Assembly (NCBI GenBank): GCA_002706085.1
Contig: PAJO01000031.1
Coordinates: 1-36,180 of the forward strand
Direction of reading: 5' to 3'
Source of the DNA: Alcanivoracaceae bacterium
GTDB lineage: Bacteria; Pseudomonadota; Gammaproteobacteria; Pseudomonadales; Alcanivoracaceae
DNA: 36,180 nucleotides
The notes beneath the pieces were generated by a model. That model saw nothing but the letters and a program-made list of their open reading frames with translations. It had not been told where the DNA came from and did no database searches. Made by a program: the position numbers and the translations under genes. Of the stretch, positions 1 to 7,559 are shown piece by piece; position 1 is the stretch's first letter; each line of letters starts with the position of its first letter.

Positions 1-60
1 ATACCTTTTTATGACGTCGAATAAAAACGCGCACTTGTCCCCAAAATCATCTTCTTTCAA
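1..60 (-). CDS. Start of a cassette gene, cut by the window edge
   Basis: On the minus strand a frame opens at a TTG codon (58-60) preceded by AGGGAG at a spacing of 5 bases, and stays open to the window edge. The 20 visible residues begin MKEDDFGDKCAFLF. It sits immediately after the attC site at 91-181, where the next cassette gene should start. I do not recognise the protein. The start is uncertain because an in-frame stop lies just upstream and no ATG is available in this frame. Confidence 0.3.
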   Translation of the reverse strand, partial: MKEDDFGDKCAFLFDVIKRY

Positions 61-90
61 ACCATTCTCCCTAATCTATGGTGAGCGAGG

Positions 91-181
91 ATATAACGCT
101 AGAGGTAACCGGCACCGGAGCGAAGCGCAGGGAACCATAGCCCGCAAGGGATATGGTGTCCGGTTGACCACCTGGTTAAGG
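91..181 (-). other. attC recombination site of the third cassette
   Basis: The outer cores are ATATAAC (91-97) and GTTAAGG (175-181). Inside them the two halves pair well: the left half runs ...AGAGGTAACCGGCACC and the right half reads GTCCGGTTGACCACC, with the small offsets (extra unpaired bases) expected of an attC folded as single-stranded DNA. The total length of 91 bp is within the normal range. The minus-strand end AGCG^TTATATCC matches the end of the attC at 954-1067. Confidence 0.7.
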
Positions 182-335
182 GCCGTTTACCCGTTGTTTT
201 GTATTGGCACTCAATGCCGAATGCCCACTCCCGATACCTTGTACCAACTTGACCCATTGCGCCAGGAACCAGAGCACCGAATGACCGGATTTGCCCGGCG
301 GATTCGATGGATTGCCCCGCGACCTGTACACCAGA

Positions 336-419
336 TTACCGGCCAAAACCGTTGCCCGACTGAGGGTTGTTTTCTGCCTGCCGGCAACCACTGAAACCGG
401 AGCCAAACACCATACCCAT
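336..419 (-). CDS. Very short lipoprotein-like reading frame in cassette 3 (doubtful)
   Basis: The third cassette (about 97-443) has no ordinary gene. One minus-strand frame encodes MGMVFGSGFSGCRQAENNPQ and stops seven residues later. The upstream in-frame sequence, which lies partly in the attC site, adds basic and hydrophobic residues (RWAGKQGVKGLAVVF), so the whole resembles a lipoprotein signal ending in FSGC. No convincing ribosome binding site is seen. A competing minus-strand frame (176-499) starts inside the attC at 437-550 and has the composition of a chance frame. The cassette may also be non-coding. Confidence 0.3.
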   Translation of the reverse strand: MGMVFGSGFSGCRQAENNPQSGNGFGR

Positions 420-436
420 GAACACGACAGCCAGGC

Positions 437-550
437 CTTTAACGCCTTGCTTGCCGGCCCAACGGAGCAGAGTAAGCTTGTGGTAAGTTTGCGCAGCAAA
501 CCATAAGCTTACGGCGCGTAGTTGGGTCCGAGCACAGCAAATTGTTATAT
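437..550 (-). other. attC recombination site of the second cassette
   Basis: The outer cores are CTTTAAC (437-443) and GTTATAT (544-550). The inner boxes are GCCCAAC (457-463) and GTTGGGT (521-527), the latter a perfect GTTRRRY match. The arms pair through both boxes, and an inner stem GTAAGCTT / AAGCTTAC surrounds the loop. The length of 114 bp equals that of the attC at 954-1067. The stop codon of the cassette gene at 545-934 lies inside the right core, a common compact arrangement in cassettes. Confidence 0.8.
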
Positions 551-934
551 TCTGTCACGCTCATTAGAAAAGCTTTCATATTCAGCACCAAACTCGATTT
601 CCATTGCAGTTCTAACCAAGGCTGGATAGCAAAACCAATACTGCCGCCTGACAGTATCGAGATATTCAGTTTCCCCCAAATCTTCTCGGTATAACTTCTG
701 ATGGTAGGAATCGAGGGGTTCTTTATCTATATCAAGGAGCTGACGACGATATTTTTTTAGAAACAGTCGAACCTGCAGCTTTGTGAATACAGAAAACCTT
801 TTTAACTCGCGAGCAACCTCATCCAGATCTTCTTTTGACGCACAATCATTCTTTTTGGGGAATAGCATTCGCATTGTTTTCTGAAGATAGTCCAGATCGA
901 ATTCTTGCTGATCTATCTCTCTTCTACGACTCAT
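545..934 (-). CDS. Hypothetical cassette protein, 129 residues
   Basis: This ORF fills the second cassette between attC sites. The protein starts MSRRREIDQQEFDLDYLQKT, is highly charged (many Arg, Lys, Glu and Asp) and has no signal peptide or membrane segment, so it should be a soluble cytoplasmic protein, mostly helical. A central Lys/Arg-rich stretch (FLKKYRRQLLDID) and an aromatic stretch (RRQYWFCYPAL) are its most distinctive parts. I do not recognise a family. The start ATG lies 20 bases after the attC-derived cassette boundary, which supports it. Its lower GC content than the housekeeping genes is typical of acquired cassettes. It could be an immunity or regulatory protein, but nothing in the sequence shows this. 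Confidence 0.7.
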   Translation of the reverse strand: MSRRREIDQQEFDLDYLQKTMRMLFPKKNDCASKEDLDEVARELKRFSVFTKLQVRLFLKKYRRQLLDIDKEPLDSYHQKLYREDLGETEYLDTVRRQYWFCYPALVRTAMEIEFGAEYESFSNERDRI

Positions 935-953
935 TCTCGATACCTATCATGGG

Positions 954-1067
954 ATATAACGCCTTACTCAGCGGCGTTTTGGTTGTAGTGGAGTTTTGGC
1001 GTATAGTGGCGAAGCCACGCCAAAACGGAGCGTAGACCAAAACGTCCGCTGGAGTAATTTGTTATGT
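954..1067 (-). other. attC recombination site of the first cassette
   Basis: The outer cores are ATATAAC (954-960) and GTTATGT (1061-1067). The arms pair as ...CCTTACTCAGCGGCG against the reverse complement of CGTCCGCTGGAGTAA, with one extra base on one arm, the usual strand-orienting feature of attC. A second, inner stem-loop around GTGGCGAAGCCAC completes the fold. The length is 114 bp. Confidence 0.88.
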
Positions 1068-1078
1068 GCACTCTGGGC

Positions 1079-1399
1079 CTAGTCGACTTTTTCGACACTC
1101 TTCGCCCAGAAAGTAATAGAACCACCATTTGATTCGAAATCTCCAACGTAGATATTGAGCGCCTCTAAACCATGGCTCGTTATATCTTCTATAAACATGC
1201 CTCCAGTGGCCCAAGGGAAACCCTTTTCTATTTCTAGGTCCTGTGGCCCCCAAAACCTCAATTTAGTTGTTTTCCCATCTTTCTTAAGGTGGAGATCAAC
1301 ATACGAATCTGAGTTATTTGACTCCACGAATTTGTATGAAAAATACTCTATGTCAAATAGGTGAGGAGAATCTATTATTGGGTGATAAATACGATCCAT
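1079..1399 (-). CDS. Hypothetical cassette protein, 106 residues (first cassette)
   Basis: This is the cassette next to attI, so it is the one most likely to be expressed from the integron promoter. The ORF ends 12 bases from its attC and starts 10 bases from the attI core, filling the cassette exactly. The protein begins MDRIYHPIIDSPHLFDIEYF and contains the motifs LRFWGPQDLEIEKGFPW and FIEDITSHGLEALNIYVGDFE, a pattern of alternating hydrophobic strands typical of small beta-rich proteins. It has no signal peptide or membrane segment. Small immunity-like proteins can look like this, but I cannot assign a family. GC content is clearly lower than in the chromosomal genes, as expected for a recently gained cassette. 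Confidence 0.75.
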   Translation of the reverse strand: MDRIYHPIIDSPHLFDIEYFSYKFVESNNSDSYVDLHLKKDGKTTKLRFWGPQDLEIEKGFPWATGGMFIEDITSHGLEALNIYVGDFESNGGSITFWAKSVEKVD

Positions 1400-1499
1400 A
1401 GCTTTTAAACATAACAGCGTATTAATTAGAATGTTCCGTATAACTCGGTTCTATATAACTCTGGAACCCTCGTACATACTCCCCGATAAAAAGCCTGCC

Positions 1500-1528
1500 A
1501 TAACAATGGGTTGAGATGCTATAGCCAA
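1500..1528 (-). promoter_or_regulatory. Candidate cassette promoter (Pc)
   Basis: On the minus strand TTGGCT (1523-1528) and TGTTAT (1500-1505) are separated by exactly 17 bases. Each hexamer matches 4 of 6 consensus positions. The promoter would read leftward into cassette 1, the expected direction. The match is modest and other arrangements in this AT-rich stretch are possible. Confidence 0.25.
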
Positions 1529-1538
1529 TCTCCTACAC

Positions 1539-1568
1539 GGAGTTATAAGGAACGTTCCTTATAACTCC
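1539..1568. repeat. 30-bp perfect palindrome between attI and intI
   Basis: The half-site GGAGTTATAAGGAAC is followed directly by its exact reverse complement, with no spacer. Each half contains one copy of the box found twice more at 1433-1461. The palindrome could form a cruciform or bind a dimeric protein. Confidence 0.9.
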
Positions 1569-1666
1569 TGACTCCGGATCACTTATTGGCAGCATCCTTT
1601 TGTCATGCATATCAACAAGATAGGTAACAGGTAAGCAGCAAGCGTCCGGAATGAGCACTGCTTCCG

Positions 1667-1712
1667 TTGAAAAAGGGCTTCGCCAACTGCGATACTGTCA
1701 TTTTGAACAGTA
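1667..1712 (+). promoter_or_regulatory. intI promoter overlapped by a LexA (SOS) box
   Basis: A -35 TTGAAA (1667-1672) and a -10 GATACT (1691-1696) are 18 bases apart. A 20-bp LexA-type operator with CTGT-N8-ACAG (1695-1710) and flanking TA on both sides overlaps the -10 hexamer and ends 12 bases before the start codon. LexA control of integrase genes is well established in other integrons, so the integrase here should be induced by DNA damage. Confidence 0.85.
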
Positions 1713-1724
1713 TATGGAGTTGTC

Positions 1725-2711
1725 ATGGATGACATCCCTCGCGCCCTGCCCGAAAAGCCGGTAAAGCTGATGGATCAGTTCCGGTTCTGGCTAAGGAAAA
1801 ACCAGTACAGTTATCGAACAGAGCAAACCTATGTCCACTGGGTGATCAAGTACATTCGATACCACAAGATGCGCCACCCTTCGACGATGAGTGCCGGAGA
1901 GATTGAGGCATTTCTTTCACACCTGGCTGTACAGCGACACTGCAGCCCATCCACTCAGAAAATTGCCCTTAATGCGCTGAATTGTTTCTATCGTCGTTTT
2001 TTGCAGCAGGATTATGGAGAACTGAATTTTCGCCAATCGAAGCGCAAACCCCGGATCCCTGCCGTGTTTTCCGAGCAAGAGGCCCAAGCAGTTATCGCAC
2101 TGCTCCCTGAGCCTTCCCAGTTGATATGTGAACTCCTTTATGGCGCTGGACTACGCGTCTCCGAGGCGCTTCGCATTCGTATCAAGGATCTGGATTTTGA
2201 TCGGATGATTATTACGGTGCATCAAGGCAAAGGTGACAGGGACAGGAGAACACTGCTGCCAAAGTCTTGTGAAGCACGATTGCGCCAGCAAATCTCTGTG
2301 ACAACAAACCTGTATGAGATGGATCAGAAAAATGGCATTGGCCCCGCGTGGATGCCACATGCGCTGAGCAGGAAATATCCTGGAGCAGGCTCACAACGTA
2401 TCTGGCAATTTATTTTCCCTTCTAAAGAACCTGCGACAGACCCGCAGACCGGAATCGTCCGGCGTCATCATTATCACCAGGATACTGTCCGCAAGCATGT
2501 CAAACAGGCGGCCTCTGAAGCTGGCATCGCCAAGCTCTGTGGTCCTCATACGTTTCGCCACTCTTTTGCCACCCATTTGCTTGAGAAGGGCTACGACATC
2601 CGCACGGTACAGGAGCTGCTGGGCCACAGCGACGTGTCCACCACCGAGCGTTACCTGCATGTGATGAATCGGGGTGGGCTGGGGGTGATCAGTCCACTGG
2701 ATCGGGGATAG
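1725..2711 (+). CDS. intI: Integron integrase, IntI-type tyrosine recombinase
   Basis: This site-specific recombinase exchanges gene cassettes between attC and attI. The 328-residue length is typical. The N-terminal SAM-like DNA-binding domain occupies about residues 15-100, and the catalytic domain follows. The catalytic residues are all present: R144 in GAGLRVSEAL, H275 and R278 in HTFRHSFATH, H301 in LLGHSD and the nucleophile Y310 in TTERYLHVM. The stretch from about residue 205, with ALSRKYPGAG and WQFIFPS, is the extra segment that separates integron integrases from XerC/XerD. The start ATG has GGAG five bases upstream. The gene reads away from the cassette array, the usual divergent layout, and is SOS-controlled. 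The gene appears intact. Confidence 0.97.
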   Translation: MDDIPRALPEKPVKLMDQFRFWLRKNQYSYRTEQTYVHWVIKYIRYHKMRHPSTMSAGEIEAFLSHLAVQRHCSPSTQKIALNALNCFYRRFLQQDYGELNFRQSKRKPRIPAVFSEQEAQAVIALLPEPSQLICELLYGAGLRVSEALRIRIKDLDFDRMIITVHQGKGDRDRRTLLPKSCEARLRQQISVTTNLYEMDQKNGIGPAWMPHALSRKYPGAGSQRIWQFIFPSKEPATDPQTGIVRRHHYHQDTVRKHVKQAASEAGIAKLCGPHTFRHSFATHLLEKGYDIRTVQELLGHSDVSTTERYLHVMNRGGLGVISPLDRG

Positions 2712-2721
2712 GCAGGGTATG

Positions 2722-2841
2722 GGTCGGACGTCCGACGTCGAGAGTCTTAAGCCGCAACCCACCCATGAACAACACCCGCACAGTAAAAACTCGCGCTCTG
2801 TTTTGTCTTTAGCGTCCGTCCTCCGACGTCAGACGTCCGGC
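2722..2841. repeat. Pair of GTCGGACGTC-type short repeats, inverted
   Basis: The first copy contains the 14-bp perfect palindrome GTCGGACGTCCGAC (2723-2736). The second (2814-2841) contains CTCCGACGTCAGACGTCCGG in inverse orientation. The same unit forms a perfect hairpin at 34510-34532. The roughly 75 bases between the two copies hold no gene that I can see. Confidence 0.7.
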
Positions 2842-2856
2842 TGATCCTCCCCCATT

Positions 2857-2882
2857 AAAAAACCCGGCTTGCGCCGGGTTTT
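2857..2882 (-). terminator. Rho-independent terminator after gcvPB
   Basis: On the minus strand the stem AACCCGGCGC...GCCGGGTT is followed by a run of Ts (plus-strand ATTAAAAAA). The plus-strand side also ends in TTTT, so it may act in both directions and separate the integron from the glycine cleavage genes. A REP-like copy with CATGCGAGCATGGCTCCTAC lies just inside (2888-2909). Confidence 0.85.
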
Positions 2883-2922
2883 GATCGCCATGCGAGCATG
2901 GCTCCTACGGGGTCAGCGCTGC

Positions 2923-4389
2923 TTACTCGCTCCAGGCGAGATCCAACTCGCGGGCTGCCTTCACGTCATCAAGGCGGCGCACCGGCTGGGTGAAGGGCGC
3001 TTCCTTGACCATGTCGGGCTGGGTGCGCGCTTCTTCCAGGATGGCGGCCATGGCATCGACGAACTCGTCCAGGGCTTCCTTGCTTTCGGTTTCGGTGGGC
3101 TCGATAAGGAAACACTCCGGCACCAGCAACGGGAAGTAGGTGGTCGGTGCGTGCTGGTTGTAGTCCAGCAGGCGCTTGGCGATATCCATGGCGGTAACCC
3201 CCAGCTCTTTCGCTTCTTTGGCGAAGGTGAGAATGAACTCGTGGCTGGCGCGGCGATCGGGGTAGGCGGCGGTGCAGCCGACGGCTTCCAGTCGCTTGAG
3301 CAGGTAGTTGGCTGCCAGGGTGGAGAACTCGCCTACGCGGATCATGCCTTCACGCCCCAGCGAGCGGGCGTAGTAATAGGCACGCAACAGTACACCGGCA
3401 TTACCCATGAAGGCACTCAGGTGACCGATGCTGGTCTCCAGGGTGTCGGTGTCGATCCAGTGGTAGCTGCCGTCGTCGCGCTGGCCCGCCATGGGGGTGG
3501 GCAGGTAGGGCAACAACCGCTCGGACACACCCACCGGGCCAGCACCGGGGCCGCCGCCGCCGTGCGGGGTGGCAAAGGTCTTGTGCAGGTTCATGTGGAT
3601 GACATCGAAGCCCATGTCACCGGGCCGTACCTTGCCGAGAATGGCGTTGAGGTTGGCGCCATCGTAGTAAAGCAGGCCACCCGCTTCGTGTACGGTTTTG
3701 GCGATGGCTTCGATCTGCCGTTCGAACACGCCACAGGTGCTGGGGTTGGTCATCATCAGGCCGGCGGTCTGGGGGCCACAGGCGGCTTTCAGGGCGTCCA
3801 GATCCACGTCACCATCTTTACCCACCGGCACTTCACGGACCTTGTAGCCACACATGACGGCGGTGGCCGGGTTGGTGCCGTGGGCCGCTTCAGGGATGAG
3901 GATTTCGGTACGGCCTTCATCACCACGGGCTTCGTGGTAGGCACGGATCATGGCGACCCCGGCGAACTCGCCCTGGGCGCCCGCCATGGGGGCCAACGAT
4001 ACGCCTTTCATGCCGGTGACTTCCTTGAGGAAGTTCTGCAGCTCGAACATGCAACTGAGGAAACCCTGGCTGTGGGTCTCCGGGGCCAGGGGGTGGCGGT
4101 TCAAAAAGCCCGGCAGCATGGCGGCACGGTTGGCACCACGGGGGTTGTACTTCATGGTGCAGGAGCCCAGCGGGTAGAACTGCTTGTCGATGGCGAAGTT
4201 CTTGCTGGACAGGTTGGTGTAATGCCGTACCACCTGCATTTCCGACACTTCCGGCAGGGCCGGCTTCTGTTTGCGGCGCAGGTGCGCAGGAATGGCGCTG
4301 AGTTTGTCGTCTGCCAGCGCTTTCGGCGCCTGGGAGACGGCACTGCGGCCGGGCTGGGACAGTTGGAAAATCAGTTGGGTCTCGCTCAT
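2923..4389 (-). CDS. gcvPB: Glycine dehydrogenase (decarboxylating) subunit 2
   Basis: This is the PLP-binding half of the P-protein of the glycine cleavage system. It decarboxylates glycine and passes the aminomethyl group to the lipoyl arm of GcvH. It has 488 residues. K270 in [16 protein letters not shown] is the PLP Schiff-base lysine, followed by the glycine-rich loop typical of the family. The start ATG overlaps the end of gcvPA by four bases (ATGA), indicating translational coupling and a 1:1 complex. Many gammaproteobacteria have one fused gcvP of about 950 residues; here the split two-gene form is used. A strong terminator follows. Confidence 0.97.
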   Translation of the reverse strand: MSETQLIFQLSQPGRSAVSQAPKALADDKLSAIPAHLRRKQKPALPEVSEMQVVRHYTNLSSKNFAIDKQFYPLGSCTMKYNPRGANRAAMLPGFLNRHPLAPETHSQGFLSCMFELQNFLKEVTGMKGVSLAPMAGAQGEFAGVAMIRAYHEARGDEGRTEILIPEAAHGTNPATAVMCGYKVREVPVGKDGDVDLDALKAACGPQTAGLMMTNPSTCGVFERQIEAIAKTVHEAGGLLYYDGANLNAILGKVRPGDMGFDVIHMNLHKTFATPHGGGGPGAGPVGVSERLLPYLPTPMAGQRDDGSYHWIDTDTLETSIGHLSAFMGNAGVLLRAYYYARSLGREGMIRVGEFSTLAANYLLKRLEAVGCTAAYPDRRASHEFILTFAKEAKELGVTAMDIAKRLLDYNQHAPTTYFPLLVPECFLIEPTETESKEALDEFVDAMAAILEEARTQPDMVKEAPFTQPVRRLDDVKAARELDLAWSE

Positions 4390-5747
4390 GCTGCCAGAAC
4401 CTCTTTCAGGGCGACCGCAAACAAATCCAGATCGCTTTCGCTGTGGATTTCGGTGGCGTTAATCAGGATCGCATTGGGCATGTCATAGTCGGTAGCCAGG
4501 CTAACACCGCCCAGCACGTCTTTCCCGGCCAGGGCCGCCAGCACCTCGGCGGCCGGTTTCGGCAGGGTCAGCACCACCTCGTGGAAGGTGGGCGCGCTAA
4601 AGGCCCGCTCAACACCGGCAATGGCAGTGAGCTTGTCAGCCAGCGATTGTGTATTGGCATGACAGTGCGCCGCCACATTGGTGAGACCATCCGGCCCCAG
4701 CAGGGAGCAGTAGATGGTGGACGCGGTCATGGCCAGGCCCTGGTTGGTACAGATGTTACTGGTGGCTTTGGAACGGCGGATGTGCTGTTCGCGGGCCTGC
4801 AGGGTCAGGGCAAAGCCCTGCTTGCCTTCCATGTCCACGGTGCGGCCGATGATGCGCCCCGGCATCTGACGCACGTATTTCTGTTTGCAGCACATGAAAC
4901 CAAAGTACGGGCCACCGGAGGACAGCGGAACGCCCAGCGGCTGACCTTCGCCCACCACGATGTCGGCACCCTCTGCGCCCCACTCGCCCGGCGGTGTCAG
5001 CAGCGCCAGCGAGGTCGGGTTGACCACACCAATCACCAGCATGCTGTTGGCGTGGGCCCAGTCGGTCAGGGCATCCACTTCTTCCAGTGAGCCAAAGAAG
5101 TTGGGCTGGCTGATCACCAGTGCTGCATAGTCCTGGCCCTCGAACGGCTTGAGGGCGTCCAGCGGGGTCTGGCCGCTGGCGGGATCAAACGCCACGCTAT
5201 CCAGCGCCACATCCTGGTTTTCCACGATGGCCTGGGTCGCCGCGGTGTAACGGGGATTCAGGGCGGTGGGCACCAGTACCTTGCGAGACTTGCTCTTGCG
5301 GTTGGCACGCAGGGCCATCAGCACCGCTTCCGACAGGCCTGAGGCACCGTCGTACACAGAGGCGTTGCTCACTTCCATGCCGGTGAGGCGTGTCATCAGG
5401 GTCTGGAACTCGTAGATCACCTGCAGGGTGCCCTGGCTGGCTTCTGCCTGATAGGGCGTGTAGGCGGTGTAGAACTCACCCCGGGTGGCAATCTCCCATA
5501 CCGCGGCCGGGATGTGGTGCTGGTAGGCGCCGGCACCAATGAAGCTGACCGCGCCGGCATCCATAGCGGCGCGCTCGTTCATCAGCCGGGTCACTTCCAT
5601 TTCGCTCAAGCCCTCGGGCAGCGCATCCAGCTTGCCGGCGGCTTTCAGGTGCGCGGGAATTTCATCGAACAGGGCTTCGATGCTGTCGGCGCCAATGGCG
5701 TCGAGCATGGCACACACGTCGTCGGGGGTATGGGGGATGTAAGGCAT
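4386..5747 (-). CDS. gcvPA: Glycine dehydrogenase (decarboxylating) subunit 1
   Basis: This is the N-terminal-half homologue of the P-protein and forms the decarboxylase with GcvPB. With the start at [19 protein letters not shown] the protein has 453 residues, the usual size. The longer frame adds 16 residues ([10 protein letters not shown]...) absent from the family, so I rejected it; AGG lies about eight bases before the chosen ATG. Recognisable family stretches include [18 protein letters not shown] and [14 protein letters not shown]. It lacks the PLP lysine, as expected for this subunit. The order is gcvT-gcvH-gcvPA-gcvPB on the minus strand. Confidence 0.96.
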   Translation of the reverse strand: MPYIPHTPDDVCAMLDAIGADSIEALFDEIPAHLKAAGKLDALPEGLSEMEVTRLMNERAAMDAGAVSFIGAGAYQHHIPAAVWEIATRGEFYTAYTPYQAEASQGTLQVIYEFQTLMTRLTGMEVSNASVYDGASGLSEAVLMALRANRKSKSRKVLVPTALNPRYTAATQAIVENQDVALDSVAFDPASGQTPLDALKPFEGQDYAALVISQPNFFGSLEEVDALTDWAHANSMLVIGVVNPTSLALLTPPGEWGAEGADIVVGEGQPLGVPLSSGGPYFGFMCCKQKYVRQMPGRIIGRTVDMEGKQGFALTLQAREQHIRRSKATSNICTNQGLAMTASTIYCSLLGPDGLTNVAAHCHANTQSLADKLTAIAGVERAFSAPTFHEVVLTLPKPAAEVLAALAGKDVLGGVSLATDYDMPNAILINATEIHSESDLDLFAVALKEVLAA

Positions 5748-5811
5748 GGGGGTACCTGGATAGGTTGGGTTTGGCTTTACGTTCCTCAGCAGCAAAAACG
5801 CGTCGAGGATC

Positions 5812-5883
5812 AGCTATGAGCCACCAGCTTCGAGCGACGAGAAAAATCTTTTACTCACAGCTAGAAGCTCATAGCTCACAGCT
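5812..5883. repeat. Heptad-repeat hairpin between gcvH and gcvPA
   Basis: Four 7-bp units of type AGCnnnn (5812-5839) face four units of type nnnnGCT (5856-5883) across a 16-base AT-rich spacer. The two arms are imperfect inverted repeats (for example AGCTATG and AGCTTCG on the left against CATAGCT and AGAAGCT on the right). It lies between two genes of one operon and may affect mRNA stability or relative expression. Confidence 0.65.
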
Positions 5884-5902
5884 GCGAATAACGGTAATGC
5901 CG

Positions 5903-6289
5903 TTATTCGCTTTCGATCTGCGCCTGGTACTGGTCAGCGGTGAGCAGGTTATCCAGATCGGATTCTTCACTCATGGCAATCTTGAACAGCCAGCCACCTT
6001 CATAGGGGACGTTGTTCACCAACTCCGGCTCGTCTTCCAGTGCTTCGTTGATTGCCACGATTTCACCGGACACCGGAGCGTAGATATCAGAGGCAGCTTT
6101 CACGGATTCGACGACGCCAGCTTCGTCACCGGCAGCCACGACCTGGCCGACTTCCGGCAGCTCCACGTAGACCAGATCACCCATGGCATCCTGGGCGTGG
6201 GCAGTAATGCCCACGGTCACGGTGCCGTCGTCGTTTTTGGCCCATTCGTGGCTGCTGGCATACCGCAGCTCGGCGGGAATCTCGCTCAT
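5903..6289 (-). CDS. gcvH: Glycine cleavage system H protein
   Basis: This is the lipoylated shuttle protein that carries the aminomethyl intermediate between the P, T and L proteins. At 128 residues it has the normal length. The lipoylation site is K64 in [19 protein letters not shown], and YASSHEWAK near the N-terminus is the usual family start. The start ATG has AGGAG seven bases upstream. It sits between gcvT and gcvPA, with a REP-type inverted pair upstream and a heptad-repeat hairpin downstream. Confidence 0.98.
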   Translation of the reverse strand: MSEIPAELRYASSHEWAKNDDGTVTVGITAHAQDAMGDLVYVELPEVGQVVAAGDEAGVVESVKAASDIYAPVSGEIVAINEALEDEPELVNNVPYEGGWLFKIAMSEESDLDNLLTADQYQAQIESE

Positions 6290-6361
6290 TGTTGTCTCCT
6301 GTTAAGAGTCGCTTGCACGCAGCACGCCTTACGCGTGCACGCTGAATAATCCTGTTTTTTT

Positions 6362-6432
6362 ACTGTAGGAGCCATGCTTGCATGGCGACCCCCTCCTGGA
6401 GCAAATCGCCATGCAAGCATGGCTCCTACAGT
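6362..6432. repeat. REP-type inverted pair with perfect 27-bp arms
   Basis: The arms 6362-6388 and 6406-6432 are exact reverse complements and read TGTAGGAGCCATGCTTGC... and so on; they are separated by 17 bases. The unit resembles the TGTAGGAGC...TTGC REP family of Pseudomonas and relatives. A related single unit is at 2888-2909. No REP-associated transposase gene is in the window. Confidence 0.9.
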
Positions 6433-6450
6433 GGCCGGGACAAACCCCGG

Positions 6451-7530
6451 CTAGATTGCTTTATAAACCGCCTGGCCGTTACGCACGAACGGTGCCTTGA
6501 CCACCTGGGCCGGCTGGCGCTTGTTGCGGATTTCCACATCGACCTTGCCGGTGGCACCGGCGGGCAACCGGGCCAGGGCGATGGACTTGCCCAGCGTCGG
6601 TGAAAAGGTGCCGCTGGTGATCTCGCCTTCTTCGCCGTTGGGCATCAACACTTTCTGATGGGCGCGCAGCACCCCCTTGCCTTCCAGCACCAGCCCCACC
6701 AGCTCGGCGTGGCCATTTTCCTGCTGGTTGAGCAGTGGCTGGCGACCGATGAAATCACGGTCATTCAGCACCAGGGTCCAGCCCATGTTGGCTTCCCAGG
6801 GGGTAATGCTGTCGTCCATGTCGTTGCCGTACAGGTTCATGCCGGCTTCCAGCCGCAGGGTGTCACGGGCTCCGAGGCCGGTAGGGGCCACACCGGCGGC
6901 CAGCAGCTGATTCCACAGCGCCACCGCATCGGCACCGGGCAGCATGATCTCTACGCCGTCTTCCCCGGTGTAGCCGGTGCGGGCAATCATCCATTCGCCG
7001 TCTTCGGCAAAGCCAAACACCTTGAGCGTCTGTACGGCCTCGGCACGGGCGCCGTCCAGCAGGCCGGCAGTGATGTCCCGGGCCTCGGGGCCCTGGATAG
7101 CCAGCATGGCCAAGTCCGCACGCTCACGAATATCCACCGCAAACCCACCGGCATGCTGTTCCATCCAGGCCAGGTCGGTTTCGCGGGTCGCGCAATTTAC
7201 CACCAGCCGGTAGTCATTGTCGCGTTTGTAAACGATCAGGTCGTCGATCACACCACCGCGGTCATTGAGCATGCCGCTGTAAAGGGCACGACCAGGGGCG
7301 ACACGGTCGACATCGTTGGCCAGCAGGTGGCGCAGGTAGTCGCGGGCACCGGAGCCGGTCACTTCCACAACCGTCATGTGCGAGACATCGAAGACGCCAG
7401 CCTTCTGGCGCACGGCATGGTGTTCCTCGATCTGGGAACCGTAATTGATCGGCATGTCCCAGCCGCCGAAATCCACCATCTTGCCGCCAGCGGCCAGGTG
7501 AGCGTCATATAAAGCTGTGCGATGACCCAT
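6451..7530 (-). CDS. gcvT: Glycine cleavage system T protein (aminomethyltransferase)
   Basis: This enzyme releases ammonia from aminomethyl-GcvH and makes 5,10-methylene-tetrahydrofolate. It has 359 residues from the chosen start MGHRTALYDAHLAAGGKM. A longer frame adds six residues (MYRGVV) with no family support. Typical stretches are MVDFGGWDMPINYGSQIEEH, DVSHM, and ARTGYTGEDGVEI, the last in the folate-binding region. It is the first gene of the operon, with a perfect TATAAT 30 bases upstream of the start. I saw no glycine riboswitch in the short leader. Confidence 0.97.
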   Translation of the reverse strand: MGHRTALYDAHLAAGGKMVDFGGWDMPINYGSQIEEHHAVRQKAGVFDVSHMTVVEVTGSGARDYLRHLLANDVDRVAPGRALYSGMLNDRGGVIDDLIVYKRDNDYRLVVNCATRETDLAWMEQHAGGFAVDIRERADLAMLAIQGPEARDITAGLLDGARAEAVQTLKVFGFAEDGEWMIARTGYTGEDGVEIMLPGADAVALWNQLLAAGVAPTGLGARDTLRLEAGMNLYGNDMDDSITPWEANMGWTLVLNDRDFIGRQPLLNQQENGHAELVGLVLEGKGVLRAHQKVLMPNGEEGEITSGTFSPTLGKSIALARLPAGATGKVDVEIRNKRQPAQVVKAPFVRNGQAVYKAI

Positions 7531-7559
7531 AACTACACCACGATACAAATGTGGGGGTA

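Larger units (their letters stand above)
1409..1570 (-). other. attI region with repeated GTTCCnTATAACTC boxes
   Basis: The junction core on the minus strand is GTTATGT (plus-strand ACATAAC, 1409-1415), the same core used by the neighbouring attC. To its right the box GTTCCGTATAACTC (1433-1446) recurs as GTTCTATATAACTC (1448-1461), 15 bp further on. It recurs twice more, head to head, in the palindrome at 1539-1568. Known attI sites carry direct repeats bound by the integrase, so these boxes are candidate IntI-binding sites. This role is inferred. Confidence 0.6.
1..2711. mobile_element. Integron: integrase, attI region and start of a cassette array
   Basis: The integrase gene reads rightward, and the cassette genes read leftward away from it, as in typical integrons. 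Three imperfect palindromes matching attC sites separate the cassettes at 91-181, 437-550 and 954-1067. In each, the cassette boundary on the minus strand has a GCG^TTA-type core, and the same GTTATGT core is found at the attI/first cassette junction (1409-1415). The array continues past the left edge of the window, so its full size is unknown. With no transposition genes visible and conserved housekeeping genes directly to the right, it is probably a sedentary chromosomal integron; that last point is inference. Confidence 0.9.

Noticed and set aside
176-499. A 107-residue minus-strand frame in cassette 3
   Set aside because: It begins inside the attC of the neighbouring cassette and ends inside the next attC; composition suggests a chance frame.
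1725-2711. XerC/XerD-type or phage integrase
   Set aside because: The extra IntI segment (ALSRKYPGAG...WQFIFPS) and adjacent attC/attI sites make an integron integrase.
2869-4488. A 539-residue plus-strand frame across gcvPB
   Set aside because: It is antisense to a clearly conserved gene; long shadow frames are expected at this GC content, and the translation has no family features.
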